Shown piece after piece: positions 31,080 to 44,299 of a stretch of 64,000 bases of DNA. The position numbers and the translations under genes were made by a program. Position 1 is the stretch's first letter. The number at the start of each line of letters is the position of its first letter. Origin of the DNA: Hygrocybe punicea. Lineage: Eukaryota; Basidiomycota; Agaricomycetes; Agaricales; Hygrophoraceae. Below the pieces are notes generated by a model that had not been told where the DNA came from, made no database searches, and saw only the letters and a program-made list of their open reading frames with translations. The stretch covers positions 6,334,891 through 6,398,890 of the forward strand of contig OY744461.1 of NCBI GenBank assembly GCA_963556145.1, written 5' to 3'.

Positions 31080-33425
31080 TTTTCCTGATGCATTCCCACC
31101 CTGTTCCTGGCCCTGGTCCCGCTGCTGCTGCCGTTCCCGGTCCCACTTACATTGCTGCTGCCATTCTCAGCTGCTGCCGGTACTGTTGCTGCTGCTGCTG
31201 CTGCTGCTACTGTCATCTTTGTTGTCCATCGTTTGTTGCCCCCGTCCCCATGCCCGTACTCACTGTCATCCTCATCATCCTTGTCATCCTTGTCCTCATC
31301 CCCATCGTCCTCCTCGTCCCCGTGTGGTGGCACACAGCAGTTGGCCCCATTCCCGTTTGTGTTGTCATTGCCGTCCTGTTTGTTGTCCCGTCCTCACCGT
31401 TTCCATCCTCGTCGTCTCCATTGCCATTGTCCTTGTTGTCCCGGCTCCATGGTCCTTGTTGTCCCATTCCCCCATCCTGGTCGTCCTCGTTTCCGTTGTC
31501 CATTGTTCCCGTTCCCATTCCTGTGCCTGTCCTCCGTGCCATCCTCATCTTCGTTCTCCCTGCCTGTTGTCATCTTCCCATTGTCGTAGTTCCCGGTCTC
31601 ATTCCCATTCACTTTGTTGTCATTGCCATCCCAGCTCTTGTCGTTCCGGTCCCCATCATCGGTGTTCCCATCCCCGTTGTCATTCTTGCCATCTCTGTTC
31701 TTGTGGTTCCCATCCCCTCTGCCATTGCTGGTCCATGTTGTCGTTGTTGCCGTCGCCGTTGTTGTCGTGCTGGGCCTCGTTCGACCTTGCCAGGTGGCCG
31801 TTCCCGGACCCGTTGCGTTCATGGTTGCTGTCCATGCTGTTCTGTTATGGGCATCACATCGTTGGCTTCCGTCCTGGCATTGCTGTTGGTGTTACAGATG
31901 TCGCAGTCATCTGACGCAACGTTGCCAGAAAAGACCTAAAAACCATGTGGAATTAGTTAGTAGAGTAAACAAAAGAAATATACAATGAAAACTTAGTGTG
32001 CTGTTCTTCTACACCATTTGCTCATCGAAGTCAAGATGAAGAGTGACGTGGCTTGAACACGTGCGAGAATTTCAACTGGAATTTGCCGATTTCCTAAATG
32101 GGGCCAAATTGCCATATTGGTACAGATGGCTGGATTTTCTTCTTATTATTACATGGACTACAACACTTCAATGGACAGGGGAATAGCCTGCAGAGATGTA
32201 AGTATGGTATGCCTACCCCTGAGGCAAATCCTTGTATTTTATTTGGTTTTACATGAGGAGATATTCACAAAGTATTTTATTCCTCTGCCAAAATTGGACC
32301 CTTGAACACCCAACTTTGCGAGTACTCAGCTAGAAAATCCAAAATTAATTCTAGCAGGACTAGGTAAAGTATACATCATTGTTAGAATAAGTGCCTGGCA
32401 GTTTGTACTCCAGGAAATGTGTTTGTAGCCAATAAATGGTAAAGCTGTGAGTTGCATGACTTGAATCCAAATAACAGGACTTTAATTGACCAGCTAATTA
32501 CGTGAAGTTCCAAACACATTTTGGCTACAACACATTTCCTGGAGTACTAAGTGCCAGGCACTTATTGTGACAATGATGTATGCTTCACCTAGTATTGCTA
32601 GAATTAATTTTAGATTTTCTAGATGAGTACTCACAAAGTTGGGTGTTTAAGGGTCCAATCTTGGCAGAGGGCTCAAATAAATTGTGAATAGCTCTCTCTG
32701 TAGGATCAAATAAAATACAAAAATTGCCCTACTTGTGGGTATGGGATACCTACATCCCTGCAGGGCCTTGTCCTGGCCATTGAGCTGTTATACAGCATGT
32801 AATAGCATTAAGAAAATCCAGCCACCTGTACCAATATGGCAATTCGGCCCCATTTAGGAAATCGACAAACACCGGTTGAAATTCTCGTGTGTGTTCAAGC
32901 CATGTCACTCTTCATCTCGACTTCGATGAGAAAAAGGTGTAGAAGAAAGTACACTAAGTTTTCATTTTATGTTTCTTTTGTTTACTCTACTAACTAATTC
33001 ACATAGTTTTTAGGTCTTTTCCGGCAACGTCGTGTCGGACGACCACAACAATTCTTACACCAACAGCAATGCCAGGATGGAAGCCAACGACGTGACACCC
33101 ATAACAGAATGACATGGATGATGACCGTGAAGGCGATGGGTCCAGGAACAGCAACAACGAGGACTGGAACGATGACAATGAGGACAAGAATGACAAGAAC
33201 GGCAATGGCAATGGCCACGATGAAAATGGGGATGGGAACCACAACAACGAGGACAACCATGGAGACGGGAACCACAATGGTATGGTGATGGCACAAACGA
33301 TGGAGGCTGAGTCGGCAGCGACAAAGATGAGGATGACCCAGATGTGGACGTGGTCGACGACGATGAAGACCCAGGTGACGAAGATGCAGATGCAGACAAT
33401 GACGATGAAGAAAAGGGTGACAAGG
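31080..33425. repeat. Large foldback structure with minisatellite outer arms
   Basis: Sequence from about 31750 to 32435 is repeated in inverted orientation from about 32533 to 33200, with a loop of roughly 95 bp. Examples are TTGGCTTCCGTCCTGGCATT at left against AATGCCAGGATGGAAGCCAA at right, and TTAGTTAGTAGAGTAAACAA in both arms. Outer parts (31080-31750 and 33120-33420) are degenerate GTCATC/GATGAC-type minisatellites that also pair loosely. The hydrophobic or Asp/Gly-rich frames over them are artefacts. No transposase is present. I could not define target duplications. Confidence 0.75.
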
Positions 33426-33514
33426 CTAAGTTGTCTGTATTTTATTTATTTATTCATACCTGAGCCCAAAAAAATCCACTGTCAACCTGTAGGTTAAGAA
33501 ATAAGCCTATACAA

Positions 33515-34060
33515 TCTAAAAAGGTGAAAAAATGCGAAATTTACACATACTTTGAATGTTGACAGAGAGTTTAGCTGTCAAATAATAGGTTATGTCAACA
33601 AATGATAATTTACAGCAATAAAAGACATTACCAGTGGTCCAAGATACAAAACAGAGCCAGAGAAAAGAAAAAGCACAAAAAACGAAAGAATTTTTCACTT
33701 TTGTGTCTAAAAAGAGAAATATTATATCAGCATTGGGCCCTGAATGGTCCAGGCACATCACCTGATCCAGATTGAATTTTTTACAGTCTAAATACAGAAA
33801 ACTGAGCAAAAAAGGTGAAAAAACATGAAATTTGTACATACTTTGAAATTTGACAGGGAGATGGGCTGTAAAATGATATATTATGTTAACCAACAACAAG
33901 ATATACCAACTGAAGACATTCCCAGTGGTCCAGGAAATAAAACAGAGCCACAAGCAATAAAAAGCTTGAAAATCTGAAGAATTTTCAACTTTTATGTCTA
34001 AAAAGCTTGAAAATCTGAAGAATTTTCAACTTTTATGTCTAAAAAGGGAAAGCTTATGTC
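33515..34060. repeat. ~300-bp tandem repeat with inner 42-bp duplication
   Basis: AAAAGGTGAAAAAA, CATACTTTGAA, CCCAGTGGTCCA and ACATCACCTGATCCAGA recur about 300 bp apart, from 33517 and from 33819. Within the second unit, AAAAAGCTTGAAAATCTGAA... is itself duplicated at about 33959 and 34001. Confidence 0.8.
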
Positions 34061-34455
34061 AGCATCAGATCCGGAATGGTGCAGGGACATCACCTGATCC
34101 AGAAAACATTTTTTGAAGTCTGAATATGGAAAACTGAGCTTAAATGAGCTAAAAAGGTCAAAAAATGTGGACTTTATGTATCAAATAGAGAAGGTGGTGC
34201 TCCAGGTTCAAGAGGCAAAAGTGCAATAAGGTTCAAAGTCTGGGTTCAAATGGTGATCTGACTAATGATTACATATGAATTTGACCAAAACCAACATTGT
34301 AATCTAACTATATTGGATTTGTTTATTTGGATTTGTTTATTATGTGACCAAGTTGCAGTATCACTCACAAATATCCAGTGATAATATTTATAGGCAAGTG
34401 GTTTGTTTGTCTTTATTTATATCTATTTGTATGTATTTATAAGAGCTTAAATAAG

Positions 34456-34849
34456 TAGTATTGCCACAGCTAAGCTAGCCTAGCTGTGGCTAAATTCACT
34501 GCAGCTAAGCTAGCCTAGCTGTAGCTAAATTCGCTGCAGCTAAAGCTAAGCTAATTTATGAAAAATGTCTTAGCCTAGCCACTACTAGCTAAGTAGGAGC
34601 TACAGCCATAGTTAGGCTAAAGTTGACTAAGCTAATGACTATTAGTCAGGTATAAAAAATAAAAAATCTTTTTTAGGTATTTCTAGTCTGTTCTAATTAT
34701 TTTTATCTTCCCTTAGCTTCAGCTACAGCTAAGCTAACTTTCTGAAATACTTTAGCCTTAGTTATTAGCTGCAGATTAGCTATTAGCTTGCTGGCATCAG
34801 CTAAAGCTAAAATTGGCTGAGCTAATGACTATTAGCTGAGGTAATACTA
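34456..34849. mobile_element. hAT MITE with AGCTAAGC subterminal repeats (394 bp)
   Basis: Left end TAGTATTGCCACAGCTAAGC, right end inward TAGTATTACCTCAGCTAATA. It is flanked by a perfect 8-bp duplication TAAATAAG (34448-34455 and 34850-34857). The interior is filled with AGCTAA/TTAGCT iterations in both orientations and has no coding capacity. Confidence 0.9.
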
Positions 34850-34859
34850 TAAATAAGAC

Positions 34860-36140
34860 TACAAAAACTGAGGCATACGATAAAATATGTATTATTGTGT
34901 TATACAATTAGATTTGTTTTAGTAATAAATGTCATGATGATTAGTATGAAATTTAGCATCCATTATGTAAAATTATCTTATATGTCACTTGTTTAGTGGG
35001 CCAGTGCTGCACATAGCATGAACGAGTTCTTTTTTTTTCCTCCTCACTTTCATCATAGCAGCCTCTCACCATAGCAACATAACAAGTAGAAAAAATAAAA
35101 CTGCACAGCATGTCTCGACCTCCTCTCCCACTGTCATATCTTCTTTGCTTCATCATTATACAATGTTCTCAGCCAAAAAAGAGAGCAACATGTCAACTGT
35201 CAAATACAACTGTCTTCAAACAGTATGATAACAATTGACTTACATTTGCTCTACCCTACTTCTCCATAACCTTGCTGCACAACAGATGATAACATGAAGA
35301 CAGCTGTACTTGAGTGGGCCAATGTTGCATATGGCATGAACAAAGTTTTGTTTTTGTCATTGGATTTTTATTTGTCTGATTATTACGAACATCGATGAGT
35401 GATTTTGCTTGAAATATATAATTAGCATATAATATATACAGCAATATCACATTGAATTATATGTTTTAAGTAAGAATATCATTATATCATCTGAGTTACA
35501 CTGATTTCTGCTTATACGACTAATATTTCTATATATAGTAACAGTGGTCACATGTGACTATGACTCCTGTGATCACCTCAAAATTTAGCATATATGGTGT
35601 AAAATTGCCTTATATGGTTAGACTGGTCACATGTGACTGTCACCATTGTGATCAGCAAAAAATTTGCTTTATAATATCAAAAATTGCCTTATATGGTTAG
35701 ATTGGTCACATGTCACTGTCACACCTGATCTGAAATGATAATATTAGTCAGCAGTTCAATTTTCAGCTGATTCTGATAAGAATCGAGACCAGTACGAATA
35801 TTTTGAATATAATTGGAAGGTAATTTGTCTTTTTTGCAACAACCCATATTTGGATGCTTATGTAAGCATGTCCACACATGGCCCCAACTGTATCTGATTT
35901 TCCAGTATCAGAAGTAGAATCATATCTCTTGCCCAAAAAATTTTTGTCTATAGGCGATCAACTTTATCAATTAATCAATTAATTAATTAATTAATTACGA
36001 ATCCTCACTGAACCAGGTCTGATAAAGAACGAGTCTTTTAATAAATTAAAAGAACTCATAACATGTGACTGTCATGGTTGCAATCAGAATAAAATTTCAT
36101 ATACAATGTTAGAAATTACCTTATATGGTTAGACCAGATG
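34860..36140. other. AT-rich, gene-free
   Basis: No coding sequence seen. GTCACATGTGACTGTCAC-type palindromic words recur near 35545, 35625 and 35705, each next to TTGCCTTATATGGTTAGA. Confidence 0.4.
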
Positions 36141-36544
36141 TAAATGTCACACCTTGCCCAAAATAGTTATCTTAGTCACAGTGCTGATTCTGATAAGAAT
36201 TGAGACAAGTATGAATATTTTGAATATAATTGGAAGGTAGTTGGTCTTTTCTGAGACAACCCATATTTTGATGCTTATGTAAGTTTGTCTATACATAGCA
36301 GTATCAGAAGTAGAATCATATCTCTTGCCCAAAAAAACTTTATTTTATTTATTAATCAATCAATTAATCAATCAATTAATCAATCAATTAATCAATCAAT
36401 TAATCAATCAATTAATCAATCAATTAATCAATCAATTAATCAATCAATTAATCAATCAATTAATCAATTAATTACAAACCCTCACTAAACCAGGTCTGAT
36501 AAAGAACGAGTCTTTTAATAAATTAAAAGAACTCATAACATGCA
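35765..36544. repeat. Tandem duplication (~430 bp) containing a 12-bp microsatellite
   Basis: Copy one (35765-36066) and copy two (36186-36544) share TTTTGAATATAATTGGAAGG, AGTATCAGAAGTAGAATCAT and CTGATAAAGAACGAGTC. At the same internal place the first has (TTAA)n and the second has about eleven units of TTAATCAATCAA (36344-36470). Confidence 0.85.
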
Positions 36545-36735
36545 GATGCCCATGGAAAGTCCCCAGCCCCATTTCAACCTTGCAAACACAGACGGGACGT
36601 GTCAATTGACATGCCCCCATTGTTTGTAAGGTAGTTAGCATGTCCAGACACCATGCCCAGCCCCATCCCAACCTGGCAAAAACAGATGGAGTGCATCAAT
36701 TGAGGTGCCCCCATTGTTCGCAAGGTTGTCAGGAT
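36545..36735. repeat. ~100-bp tandem duplication
   Basis: CCCAGCCCCAT, CAACCT(T/G)GC, TCAATTGA and TGCCCCCATTGTT appear twice in order, at about 36555 and 36655. The interval from there to 37222 has no recognised feature beyond the CLF1 3' flank. Confidence 0.75.
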
Positions 36736-37222
36736 GGAATGCGGCAGTTACCTGTAGATAATGGGTACGGTGTGTACCAGTCATTGGAGCAGGTGTATGG
36801 GTAGGAATTCTGACCAACTGTATACCCATGCAATGCCTTAGACACTGAAAACAATGGTTTGAATGTCCTGACAATAGTCCCAAAAACAAATATTTCAGTT
36901 ACCATTTCAGGTTACCTGAATTGTTTATTGATTCCAGTACCTCCGAAAACAATACTGATTTCATTAGTTTACATATTAATTCCAGGACTTCCTAATCTAA
37001 TGATTTTCATTCCCATTTGAGCTTGGCTAGCTAGCTTATTGAAAATATTAGTTTCAGTCCAGTTTTCAGTACAGCTGAAATCATTTATTTTCCAGTGTGA
37101 AGCTACGAAAGATTTGCAATCATTTTGCATGACGCAAAATAGTGCGGTGTCTGCAGTGTAGGTGTTCATGTGGTTGGCGACACACAGTCTGGTCATGGAC
37201 CATTTCAATCATAGTATGCAAT

Positions 37223-40041
37223 TTACTCCCCACTATGCGAACTCGCTACATCACTGGCTGCATCTTCATCCCGGCCAGTGGCGCCTTCTGCATCCGTTGA
37301 AGACACTCTTTCAGTAGAGGCCGTAAAATCCGACGGTACAACACCAGATTTTTTGGATTGTGCATTTTTCCATGCATGGGCCATTTGCAAAAATTTGAAT
37401 GTCGTAGGATTTGATTCTCGCTCGTCGTCTGCGAACACCATATCCCAATCTGAAAAATTGATAGTGTCGGTGAAATCTAAAGAGGTACAAGATCGAACGC
37501 AGACCTTCTACTGTCTGCCCAGTCTCTTGATCGACGTGTCTCGTCTTGGTGATGATGGGCATCAGTTCTTGAACTTTCCCAACGTCGTTTGCCGACCCAT
37601 GGTTTTCTTCGAACGTTTTCCACACTTCCAAAAGCGCAACACGCTATGGGTGGTGAACGATAAGCAGATGTGAGGGGGAGGTAACATTGATAACGTACTT
37701 CGCTTTTCAGTCCCTTGGCCTTCAAGTCCTTGTAGCCTCGGTCAAAGACTTGTCGGGCCACGTCCGCGTTCCCATCAATGAACCGCAGCTCAGATTCGCC
37801 GTCTTCATGGTCTTCCTCCCTCAGAGCCCTTGGGATAGGGATAGGTTCTACCTCGAACAGAGCGTACGATATCCATACTTTGACATGTCCGCTCAGGGCA
37901 AGAAGGCGTTCGTACAACGCACGTGCTAATCTTCTTTCTCCTTCTTCAGTCTCGAAGTCGATATATGCCTTCCAAAGTAGTTCTGGCATGGATAACGGTG
38001 ACTGAGACACGCCAAGTTCGAAAATGGCCCGTGCACGATTAAAATCTTCAAGTTGGGTTTCCAGCTCAGCGTACTTGATCCAGGCAGGCGAGTTGGAGGG
38101 GTCGAACTGGATGAAAGACAGTAGTAGTTCGAGGCCTCAATGGCGAAGACACAAAAGGGTTCACCTCGAGATATTTTTGATACAATGTTCGTACACGGTC
38201 GAATTCTCGAAGCTGAAATGGCCTTCATCAGTAATGGATTTGGGTGGATGGATCAGGACTTACGTCAAACTCTAATTGAATGTACCCCTTGAACAACGCT
38301 TCCTTAGGAGACATACCGACCGCTGCTCCGAGTATTTTTCGTGCAGCGGGTAAATCCAGGCGTCGTACCTCGAACCTGGCGAACATGACCCACAACTTGG
38401 CAAAGGTGAATCGCTTATGTGGAACCAAATTAAGTGCTGTCTGGTAGATTTGCCGTGATCGGTCGTAATCCTGCAATCAAATATACCAGTCAACAATGAG
38501 TCCTCGCAGTGTTGCAGAAGGCGCACCTTCATTTCAATCTCCTCAAACAGTGCGTAGTCTAGCCACAAGAAAATATACCGTCGCCAGTGTCGTTTCTCGC
38601 CGCCAGGAGGGACCTGTGACACGGCCCGCTCATAGACCTCCCTGACACGTCCCACAGCCTGTTCCACTCCCCCCATTGTCGCTCCTTCATCACTAATTTC
38701 CCTGAAAGCACCTTCCTCCAGGCGAGCGTAGTCGAACCACACATCGTAGTTGCGTCCATCATGTGTAAGTTCTTCTTCGTACTGGATACGGCGTTTGCCC
38801 AAAACCGTACTCTCGAGAGATGAAAGGGTACCATGTTGTTTCTCAAATTTAGTATACGCTGCGTATAATAAACTCGACTTTGAACGGGGGATATGCGAAA
38901 GTGCGAACTGTAGATAAGCGAGATTTTGAGATGCTGTCTCCAAACAAGCAATAAGGTGATGGATTCACTTTGTAGATAACTCGCGCCCGCTCATATTCCT
39001 TTAAACGTGTCTCCATTTTGGCAAAAGCGTTGAATACAGCCTGAGCTTTCTCCACTTGCTCTTCATCATCCCCGAAAAACTGCAGCGCAGTCTGGAACAC
39101 TTCTCTCGCTTTGTCAAGTTGACCTCTTTCTTCTTCAAATTTTCCCCACTTTACCCACACGCGTGGCTCAGGGCGCACTGCAATCCACCGCTCGTATATT
39201 GAGCTGGCCCGATCCAATTCGTTGTACCGATCCTCCATTTTGATATAAGCCTGCCACGCCTTGTCGTCGGGCTCCCATTGCATCCACCTTTCGAATACCT
39301 GACGCGCGCCCGGCACATTTTGAAGTAGTTCTTCTAGATAGACATATTTATACCAGAGTTGGTCGACACGCGGTAGAAGCGTCACAGCACGGTCAAAGAG
39401 GTTCCGTGAATGTTGGACATTTCTGGATTTTAGCTCCATTTCAGTGTAGCTGAGCCATAGTTGCACGCTTCGGGGATCCACATCTAGAGCGCGTTCGAAT
39501 ATCGAACGAGATCGGGCAAATTCATTCTGACTGGCCTAGAATGTTTTGCGGTTCAGACTGGCAAAAGACGTGCAGATGACGTAAATACGGACCTCCCAGT
39601 TCGCATATTGTAGCCACTCTTTTCTGGGGTAAATGAGCATACCGCCACTGAAAATGCTGTTAAAGGGATCTTACATGCTTCCCCTAGTACGTCTAATGCG
39701 TTCTTCAAATTCCTTTCTCTTCCTACCACGATATTCATGAAGTTCCTCGAAATCCTCGACTCTCTGTTTGGGTGCACGAAAGGCAGTTTCCTGACGCTCC
39801 TGAGCCTAGGAAGAAGGGTATTAAACTCATGATTAAGGAATAATCAGAGACAGCTCATACCTCACGTAGTAGTTGCTCAGCGGTGATCTGAAGCCTTGGT
39901 TAGGGTATGATGCAAGCTATTTCACTTGAACTGTACTAACTTGAACGGCTGCAGCAGCCCGATTTTTAATCCTTGGAAAGGTTGAGTGTGACGGTGCGAA
40001 TATGAACGAAAGGCGTACCGAGGTGCCCTACCGTCTTGCAT
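37223..40041 (-). CDS. CLF1: Pre-mRNA-splicing factor CLF1 (crooked-neck-like)
   Basis: CLF1/Syf3 is a core subunit of the Prp19-associated (NineTeen) complex and acts in spliceosome assembly and activation in the nucleus. Exons (minus strand): 40041-40019, 39971-39941, 39887-39861, 39805-39675, 39623-39593, 39535-38969, 38907-38527, 38470-38264, 38212-38165, 38106-37699, 37643-37505, 37476-37223. These give 2247 nt in frame and 748 aa, the usual fungal size. The start [20 protein letters not shown] matches the family. Repeated HAT (half-TPR) helices carry the typical W...Y..E pattern ([35 protein letters not shown]). The tail is acidic. No defect is seen. Upstream DNA is occupied by nested transposons from 40178. 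Confidence 0.95.
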
Positions 40042-40658
40042 ATATTCCGAGTCGCTTCAATAATGGCTGACACATCAACCCCATCAGATTTGTGGATATT
40101 TACAGCGTATTTCATAAAGGTAGGCCGCAACCAAAATAAAATAAAAGTTGACTAAGCTCGGTCACTGCCGGGTAGCGGCTACTGAAACTACATTTCTTCA
40201 GTGAGAACAATGCTATCTATCCCAATAGTAGTCCCAGCCTTAAATAAGTATATGTAGACCCTTTGAGAGCATTTCTTACAGGAAAAAATACCCATTGGCA
40301 TTGTCAGGTAATTTCTTGAAGAGACGCTTTCCATTTTAGGTAGTGTGGCTCATTGATATGTGCATTCAGATACTATCACGGTATCACCATCTAAAATCTT
40401 GTTGTATTTCATTTTATCTGAGTGAAAGGTTGATTTTACTACTACTGGATTTTTTAAAGACATTTTGGAATACTCCCTGGGTCATTGTAAATATTTTATG
40501 AAATTGGACCTTAGGTTTTCCTTTTTTGGAGTAAACTGGCATAGGTGGCTCAAACCTCACCAGAATTATACAACACAATTTTTCCTGAACAAAGTGTGCT
40601 CAGCTAGTGTTGCCGAAGTTCAGTTCGGTCCAGTTCCGACCCTTTTTGGTGGAACCAC

Positions 40659-40818
40659 TGGAGTAGTGGGACCTGCCAGTCACGTGACCAGGCTCCCACG
40701 GTTGACCTAGTTAGTAGCCTTCCCGAAGTAGTAGTCAGTCCATCATCCATCCTATCCATCCCATCTTACCTCTCGAGTCCTGCGTGAGCCCCCGGAGAGG
40801 TACCTCGGTACCTCTCCA
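40659..40818 (+). repeat. Solo LTR of the 21878-25916 family
   Basis: 160 bp, TGGAGTAGTGGGACC...CCTCTCCA. It matches the LTRs at 21878 and 25761 except for an extra ATCC and a few substitutions. Flanks CCAC and CCGC differ by one transition, compatible with a 4-bp duplication. No internal sequence remains. Confidence 0.85.
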
Positions 40819-41157
40819 CCGCGAACTGAACTTCGGGTCTGGTTTGGCGCATGGCCAAACCTGGACCCAGACAGCGTCAAACCGTCTTGCCACGTTTGGT
40901 CTGGGTTTCAGACCACGTCTGAACCCAGACTGAGGTGGGCTCCCATCAGCTCCATTCTCCTCGCGAATGGCAGGCACGTATCAATATATACGGCAGTGCA
41001 TATCGCAAGGTAGATGGGTGTGGGGGAGCCCTCCGGTGTCCCCAGGGGATGTGGAGGGATGGGGGTCCCATGGTCCCTGCCTGGCATTGCTGGCACTGCT
41101 GCTGCTGTTGCCATTGCAATTGCTGCCAGTGCTGCTGCTGCTGTCATTGCAGTTGCT

Positions 41158-41968
41158 TAGTGATGGTCAGGTTCGGTTCGGTTCGGTTCAGGCCAAAAAA
41201 ATCTGAACCTTGAACTGAACCTGAGGTTTGGTTAGCTCATATGCTGAACCTTGAACTGAACCTTTGGTTCAGGTTCAGATAGGTTCAGTTCAGGTTCAGG
41301 CCAGGCTGAACCTGAACTGAACCTGTGAAAATACAAGTATACTCGCTAATCAATTTTCTCAATCCAAAATTTTTCCTTTATTTCCTACCACTCTACATTG
41401 TTGTTGTGCTAATGGTTTGACTCTTCAATTACATGTACTGTGTCCATGTTCACTGTGTATGAATCAATAGAATCTTGTGTTAGATGTGTCTGAAGCACAG
41501 TAAGCATGAAATATCCTGGAAAACTGTTCAGATGGTCATTGCAAATGTTTTGCAGTATTTTAACAGGAAGAAAAGACCTTGCAATCAGTATAACTGAATC
41601 ACACAACATGGCATCCTAGGCTGAATTTCAACTTTACATTTTAAAATATATTTAAGTTTGCAAATATTCCTGTTACAGAAGCACTAATTGCAACCGTATA
41701 AATGCTAAGTAATCTAGATTCTGTTATTAATGGTGCTGAAATTTCAAGTCAGCAAATAGTTGGACCAAAACTAAGTCTCTACTCAGCAGAAATTGGACTA
41801 ATATGTGAAAGATTAGGTTCAGGTTCACAAGATTCCATCCTTGACTGAACCCTGAACTGAACCTAAGGTTTGGTTCAGGCATTACCCTGAACTTCGAACT
41901 GAACTTAGGTTCGGTTCATGTAGGTTCAGGTTTGAACCCAGGTTCAGAACTGAACTGTACCATCACCA
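41158..41968. mobile_element. hAT MITE with GGTTCAGGTTC subterminal repeats (811 bp)
   Basis: Left end TAGTGATGGTCAGGTTCGGT, right end inward TGGTGATGGTACAGTTCAGT. Flanking 8-mers CAGTTGCT and CACTTGCT match at 7 of 8. It sits in a (CTG)n-like tract within the larger hAT element. Dense GAACC(T/A)GAAC words occupy both ends (41158-41330 and 41815-41960). No ORF of note. Confidence 0.85.
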
Positions 41969-42133
41969 CACTTGCTGCTGCTGCTGCTGCTGGTCGTTGC
42001 CATTGCCGTTGCCGCTGCTGCTGCTGCTGCCATTGCTGTTGTTGCTGCTGCTGCTGTCGGCATTGGATGAGCCACCGTGGAAATGGCTCCTGTTATCCTT
42101 CTTGGTGCCGAATACCTCGCAAACGATGTCCAC

Positions 42134-42280
42134 TGTAGTAGTTGTGCCTGAACAGTCACGTGATAGAGTTCCCATGGTTCGTTGTAGTTAGTAGCCTTTG
42201 GGATGTAGTAGACAGTCCTATCTTAGCCATTGCACAGCTCCTTCCCTCTTGCGATCCTGAGGGACCTCCGACCCACTCCA
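42134..42280 (+). repeat. 5' LTR of the 42134-44446 element
   Basis: 147 bp, same length as its partner. It contains a CACGTGA box and the related block TTAGTAGCCTTTGGGATGTA, also seen in diverged form in the 21878-family LTR. Confidence 0.9.
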
Positions 42281-42588
42281 ACGTGGTGATGAGAGTGGAT
42301 TCTTAGCCAGCCCTGCTGCCAGCAGTTTTCAGCACCCCAGCAAGCCTTCTTTTTTCTTTTTTTTGGTACCCCAGCGATTTTTCGAGCACTGAGAACATTT
42401 CCGAGAACATTTCTGAACCCGAGCACCTTTTCAAACACCGAGAACTTTCTGACCAGAGAACCGAGCACCGAGCACCGAGCACCCCCTCTTCGACCACTGA
42501 GAACTTTTCTGAATAGAGAACCGAGCACCGAGCACCTTTTTTTCTTCAAGCACCAAACACTTTTCAAGCAATTCTATTTCATTTTAGC

Positions 42589-44141
42589 ATGGCAAACAAC
42601 AAAAAGAAAACTACAAAAAAAACCCCGGCTTCCGCGACTCAACAAGAGCCTGCACCCACCGCTTCAGGTTCCCTGTCTCAAGATGGCATGCTCATGCGCA
42701 TGAGAGATGTAGAAAGATTGGTAGCAGGATGCCTCGAAAAAGGCAGAGCTGAAGGTATCCTACAAGGCATCGTGGAGGAACGCGCTCGTTGGGAATCGAT
42801 CCAAATGTGCCAACCCGCACATCAGCATCAACGCAGACGAACGCGGCAACCCAGCCAGAGCCGCCCACCAGCCTGAACACTTCCATCTCAATGCAAACCC
42901 AGCCGCGTACCCACACATATGCGTCAATGCAAACGCTGGCATCTATCTTGCCCCAAATGGCATCCAGCAACATCTCCACGTCGACCCGCGTATCAGTGTC
43001 GACCCAGACAACACCGCCAGCCACCATTTCCGTGGCAACCCAGCAACAGCTGTCCACCAGAACCACTACAGCAAGCCAAACGACCCCGTCTACCTGCACA
43101 TCTGCATCAGTGCAGACGGACGAGCCCTGACCAGACCCAAACACTTTGAAAATGACGAGAGTTGTGCCGGAGCGCGCCATGTCCTCATCAAGCACCCAAA
43201 TGGCCCCATCAACATGTGAGAATGCGTCCCAGCATGGCCCAACACGCCCACCATCGCCAGAAGCAACGGCAACCACATTGGACGACGCCCCATTGTCGAA
43301 TACTACCCCAACGCGAACCACTGCGCCCGAAACTCAATGAGAGACGCATCACGCACCCACATCGACCCCAAACACACCATCCCTGCTGCAAAACCTGTCC
43401 AAACGCATGTCAAGTCCCACCCCAGCCCCAAAGCCCATGCCCATGCGACAGAACATGCCCAAACGCGCCCCAGACCCCATTTCCCCCCCAAGTACATGCC
43501 CACACGCACCCACATCAGCCCAGGATCATGACACCGCCGTCCAGACGCTGCAACTGCAAACGCCAAGGCTCAACGGCATCAAAACGCGAGCCGACGTGTA
43601 CACGAAGAACGGAGAGACAGAGATGATGAGGGTAGCCGAGATGAGCGAGGAGGTCCCGGCAATGAACAAGGATATGTGCCAAGACAACGGGAAAGGCCCA
43701 TGAGGGACCGCGAATGGCTCGATTCGCATTTCCACCCCCACCTCGGTGAGTGTACCCCCACCCACGCCTGCCCCTACGCGATTCGACTGGGCCGAGGAAT
43801 CGGCTATCATTCCCATATATCCAACCATCCCAACGCGAACCCCATGCGACCTTTCGACCCTCCGTTCCAACACCACCGGACAGCCATTTTCCACCCTACG
43901 GCGCCGTGCTCGACGACGTAACTGCCCACGTCCCCGACAAACTTTTGTCACCCCCATTGGTCCCATCTGGTCTCAGAGCCACCTGCAAGGCATTGGGCCT
44001 GGCTGGCCAACCATCACACAACCCTTCGTACCTGCCAGCTCAAAACCAACCAACCCAGCGATTCTTGATTGGGATCGTGACCCCCGCCTTTGTGATTTGA
44101 GTCGGGCGCTCATAGCTTTGGGCTGGACAAGGCCTAGGTAG
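42589..44141 (+). pseudogene. Gag-like region, frameshifted
   Basis: An ATG at 42589 opens a 95-codon frame (MANNKKKTTKK, then RMRDVERLVAGCLEKGRAEG). The likely continuation is in other frames: Thr/Pro/Gln-rich from 42789 (SASTQTNAATQ) and again from 43407. A last block from about 43770 (TRFDWAEESAIIP) ends with DPRLCDLSRALIALG before 44141. No zinc knuckle or protease is evident. Gag identity rests on position in an LTR element and composition. Confidence 0.45.
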
Positions 44142-44299
44142 TGTAGAGCTTTCTTTGTGGACCAATTTCTTTCTGTTCTGTTTGTTTTGTGTCTGTTCCT
44201 TTCCTTTCCTTTCCTTTCCTTTTCCCATTCCCCATTTCTGTTCTTTTGTTTTCCTCTTCCTGATAGCAACGAGGGCATTGCTACAAGAGGGGGGGCACT

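Noticed and set aside
31076..31988. Hydrophobic Val/Cys/Ser-rich plus-strand frames and Asp/Gly/Asn-rich minus-strand frames
   Set aside because: They overlie a degenerate GTCATC minisatellite in a foldback structure; several frames are open at once and none has domain features.
36285..36488. INQSINQS-repeat frame
   Set aside because: Translation of the TTAATCAATCAA microsatellite.
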